Shown in pieces: positions 62,357 through 64,000 of a stretch of 64,000 bases of DNA (position 1 is the stretch's first letter; each line of letters starts with the position of its first letter). The position numbers were made by a program, and so were the translations under genes. The notes below the pieces were generated by a model, which saw nothing but the letters and a program-made list of their open reading frames with translations, did not search any database and had not been told where the DNA came from. This DNA is from Asticcacaulis tiandongensis (GTDB lineage Bacteria > Pseudomonadota > Alphaproteobacteria > Caulobacterales > Caulobacteraceae), in NCBI RefSeq assembly GCF_006475605.1, contig NZ_SSBC01000010.1, positions 1,342,802-1,406,801 of the forward strand, given 5' to 3'.

Positions 62357-64000
62357 ATGAGCCGTAAGAACAACAGCCGGAATCTGCAAAGATTACTGCG
62401 TGGGGTCGCGCTTTGCAGCGCCTCGACCCTCGCCGTAATGGCAGGTACCGCTCAGGCACAGGGTGTCGACACAGGCACCGAAGAAATAGAGACCATTGTC
62501 GTCACCGGCGTGCGTGGATCGCTTCAGCGCTCGATGAACGTCAAGAAAAACTCGGACGGCATCGTCGATGCCATCTCTGCCGAAGACATGGGTAAATACC
62601 CTGACACTAACCTAGCCGAATCGATTCAACGCATCACCGGCGTGTCGATCAACCGCGTCAACGGCGAAGGTTCCGAAGTCACCGTGCGTGGTTTTGGCCC
62701 GGGCTTTAACCTTGTGACCCTTAACGGTCGTACCATGCCAACCGCAAACATCGCCGCAATCGGTGGTGACCAGACGGGTGATACCGCTGGCGGCGGAAGC
62801 CGGAACTTCGACTTCGGCAACATCGCCTCAGACGGCGTCAGCGGCCTGAAGGTCTATAAGACAGGTAAAGCTAACATCTCTTCCGGCGGTATTGGTGCAA
62901 CCCTGAACATCGAAACCCTGCGTCCGCTGAACCGTGCCGGTTCACAAGGTTCGATCACCGTTAAGGGCCTGCATGGCGAAAACGTCTATGACGGCAAGGA
63001 CTGGACCCCCGAAGTGTCCGGCGCCTACAGCTGGTCTAACGAAGACCGCACCTTTGGTTTCTCTCTGTTCGGTGCCCATTCGGAACGTGACATCACCACC
63101 CGTTCGGCAACTGTCAATGGCTGGAATATCGAACCCGGCAGCGCCTTCTTACCCGGCGGCAACCGCATAACTCCGGGTGCCACTGTTACTAACGCCCCAG
63201 GCGCGACCGAGTGGGTCTCGTTCGCCAATGATTCGCGTTACCACATCTCCGACATCAACTCGAAGCGCACAAACGTTCAAGCCACGGCTCAATGGCGTCC
63301 GGTAGAAAACTGGCTGTTCACGGCGGATGTTCTGTTTGTTGAGAATGAAGCCACTGAACAACGTATGGACCAGACCAACTGGTTCAACCGTCCGTTCGAT
63401 CAGGTCATCTTCGAAGACGGTCCGGTCAGCACTGCCGTATTTATGCATGAAACCCTTTCACCTGTTAAGGATATGGGCTTTGAGCAACAGTATCGCTCGA
63501 CCAAGGATACCCTTAAGTCCTTTGGACTTAATGCACAGTGGAATGTCAGCGACAACCTGACGGTTAATTTCGACTACCATAAGTCCAAGGGCGAATCCCT
63601 GCCGAACAACTCGAATGGTTCGACCTCGACCACCGTCTCCATCGGTGCACCGGTTGTAACCTCTCACTCAGTTGATTTCCGCAGCGGCTTCCCGGTTCAG
63701 CGTTACGAAATGGACGATTCCATTCGCGGTAACGACAATGGCCGTCTGGATCTCGGAGATCTGGGTTCACAGATCGCACGTACCTGGGCTAACAGCCAGA
63801 CTCACGATGTGGATGAATTCCGCATTGACGCTACCTACGAACTCGGTGGCGACAGCCGCTTTGATTTCGGGGCTGCCTTCCGTAAGGGTGAACTCAACAC
63901 CACCACAGGTGAAACCCAACTGGTTCTGGGTGACTGGGGCATTTCAAACCCGGGCGATGTCGAACAATATGCGGCCGGTCTGGTGGAAACCTTCTGCCTG
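62357..64000 (+). CDS. TonB-dependent receptor, carbohydrate type (partial)
   Basis: First 548 aa; the gene continues past the window. GGAAGGAAACATA precedes ATG 62357. Signal peptide (GVALCSASTLAVMAGTAQA), TonB box TEEIETIVVTGVRGSLQRSM, plug with MGKYPDTNLAESIQRITGVSI, VRGFGPGFNLVTLNGR and GGIGATLNIETLRPL. This is the TIGR01782-like group common in Caulobacter, usually linked to oligosaccharide uptake. It has no STN domain. It is divergent from GH53, so galactan oligomers are the likely cargo (inference). Confidence 0.93.
   Translation, partial: MSRKNNSRNLQRLLRGVALCSASTLAVMAGTAQAQGVDTGTEEIETIVVTGVRGSLQRSMNVKKNSDGIVDAISAEDMGKYPDTNLAESIQRITGVSINRVNGEGSEVTVRGFGPGFNLVTLNGRTMPTANIAAIGGDQTGDTAGGGSRNFDFGNIASDGVSGLKVYKTGKANISSGGIGATLNIETLRPLNRAGSQGSITVKGLHGENVYDGKDWTPEVSGAYSWSNEDRTFGFSLFGAHSERDITTRSATVNGWNIEPGSAFLPGGNRITPGATVTNAPGATEWVSFANDSRYHISDINSKRTNVQATAQWRPVENWLFTADVLFVENEATEQRMDQTNWFNRPFDQVIFEDGPVSTAVFMHETLSPVKDMGFEQQYRSTKDTLKSFGLNAQWNVSDNLTVNFDYHKSKGESLPNNSNGSTSTTVSIGAPVVTSHSVDFRSGFPVQRYEMDDSIRGNDNGRLDLGDLGSQIARTWANSQTHDVDEFRIDATYELGGDSRFDFGAAFRKGELNTTTGETQLVLGDWGISNPGDVEQYAAGLVETFCL

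Overview
The window looks like chromosomal DNA of an alphaproteobacterium of the order Caulobacterales, most likely Asticcacaulis or a close relative. This rests on several things together: a gene transfer agent (GTA) cluster in alphaproteobacterial order, a DUF2336 protein, TonB-dependent receptors of the Caulobacter type, phoR/phoU/phoB linkage, a DUF2849-cysI-DUF934-cysH sulfur cluster, GC-rich coding DNA and Caulobacter-like promoters. The genus is an inference from gene content.

Layout. 1-13.2 kb (minus strand): a complete, intact RcGTA-like cluster from gp1 (small terminase) to gp15 (host-specificity/TIM-barrel protein, which runs off the left edge). 13.4-31.8 kb: housekeeping and accessory genes (YcgN-type Cys-cluster protein, ABC-F ATPase, Smr protein, PfkB kinase, ATP-grasp enzyme, siderophore-type TonB receptor plus Bcr/CflA transporter, dienelactone hydrolase, M13 peptidase, a DCC/DUF4166/saccharopine-dehydrogenase trio, GST, YbaK, DUF2336). 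31.9-44.6 kb: exported GH2 beta-galactosidase, thrC, proB, proA, and a phoR-phoU-phoB block that lacks pstCAB between phoR and phoU. 44.6-54.8 kb: Hsp33, a fused SerB-SerA serine-biosynthesis protein, a sulfate assimilation operon (cysG, DUF2849, cysI, DUF934, cysH), a flavin reductase and a deoxyhypusine-synthase-like enzyme. 55.2-64 kb: a probable galactan-uptake locus with an STN-type TonB receptor, FecR, a FecI-like sigma factor, a GH53 endo-galactanase and a second large TonB receptor cut by the right edge.

The most striking feature is not a gene. About 25 copies of three related GC-rich palindromic elements (called A, B and C here) lie between genes, mostly in the first 31 kb. Every copy points the same way on the + strand, whichever way the neighbouring genes run. 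Their second hairpin differs almost completely in sequence from copy to copy yet stays self-complementary. In the GTA cluster they sit in exactly the junctions between blocks of overlapping genes. One copy is in frame inside the ATP-grasp gene, and three more encode the C-terminus of the saccharopine-dehydrogenase-like protein.

Other non-coding signals include three small-RNA or leader candidates (next to the GTA cluster, before the VOC gene, and after the deoxyhypusine-synthase-like gene), Pho boxes before phoR and phoU, GntR-like and LacI-like operators in the galactan locus, and a 153-bp element with perfect 16-bp inverted ends. No tRNA, rRNA, CRISPR array, insertion sequence or phage integrase was seen.
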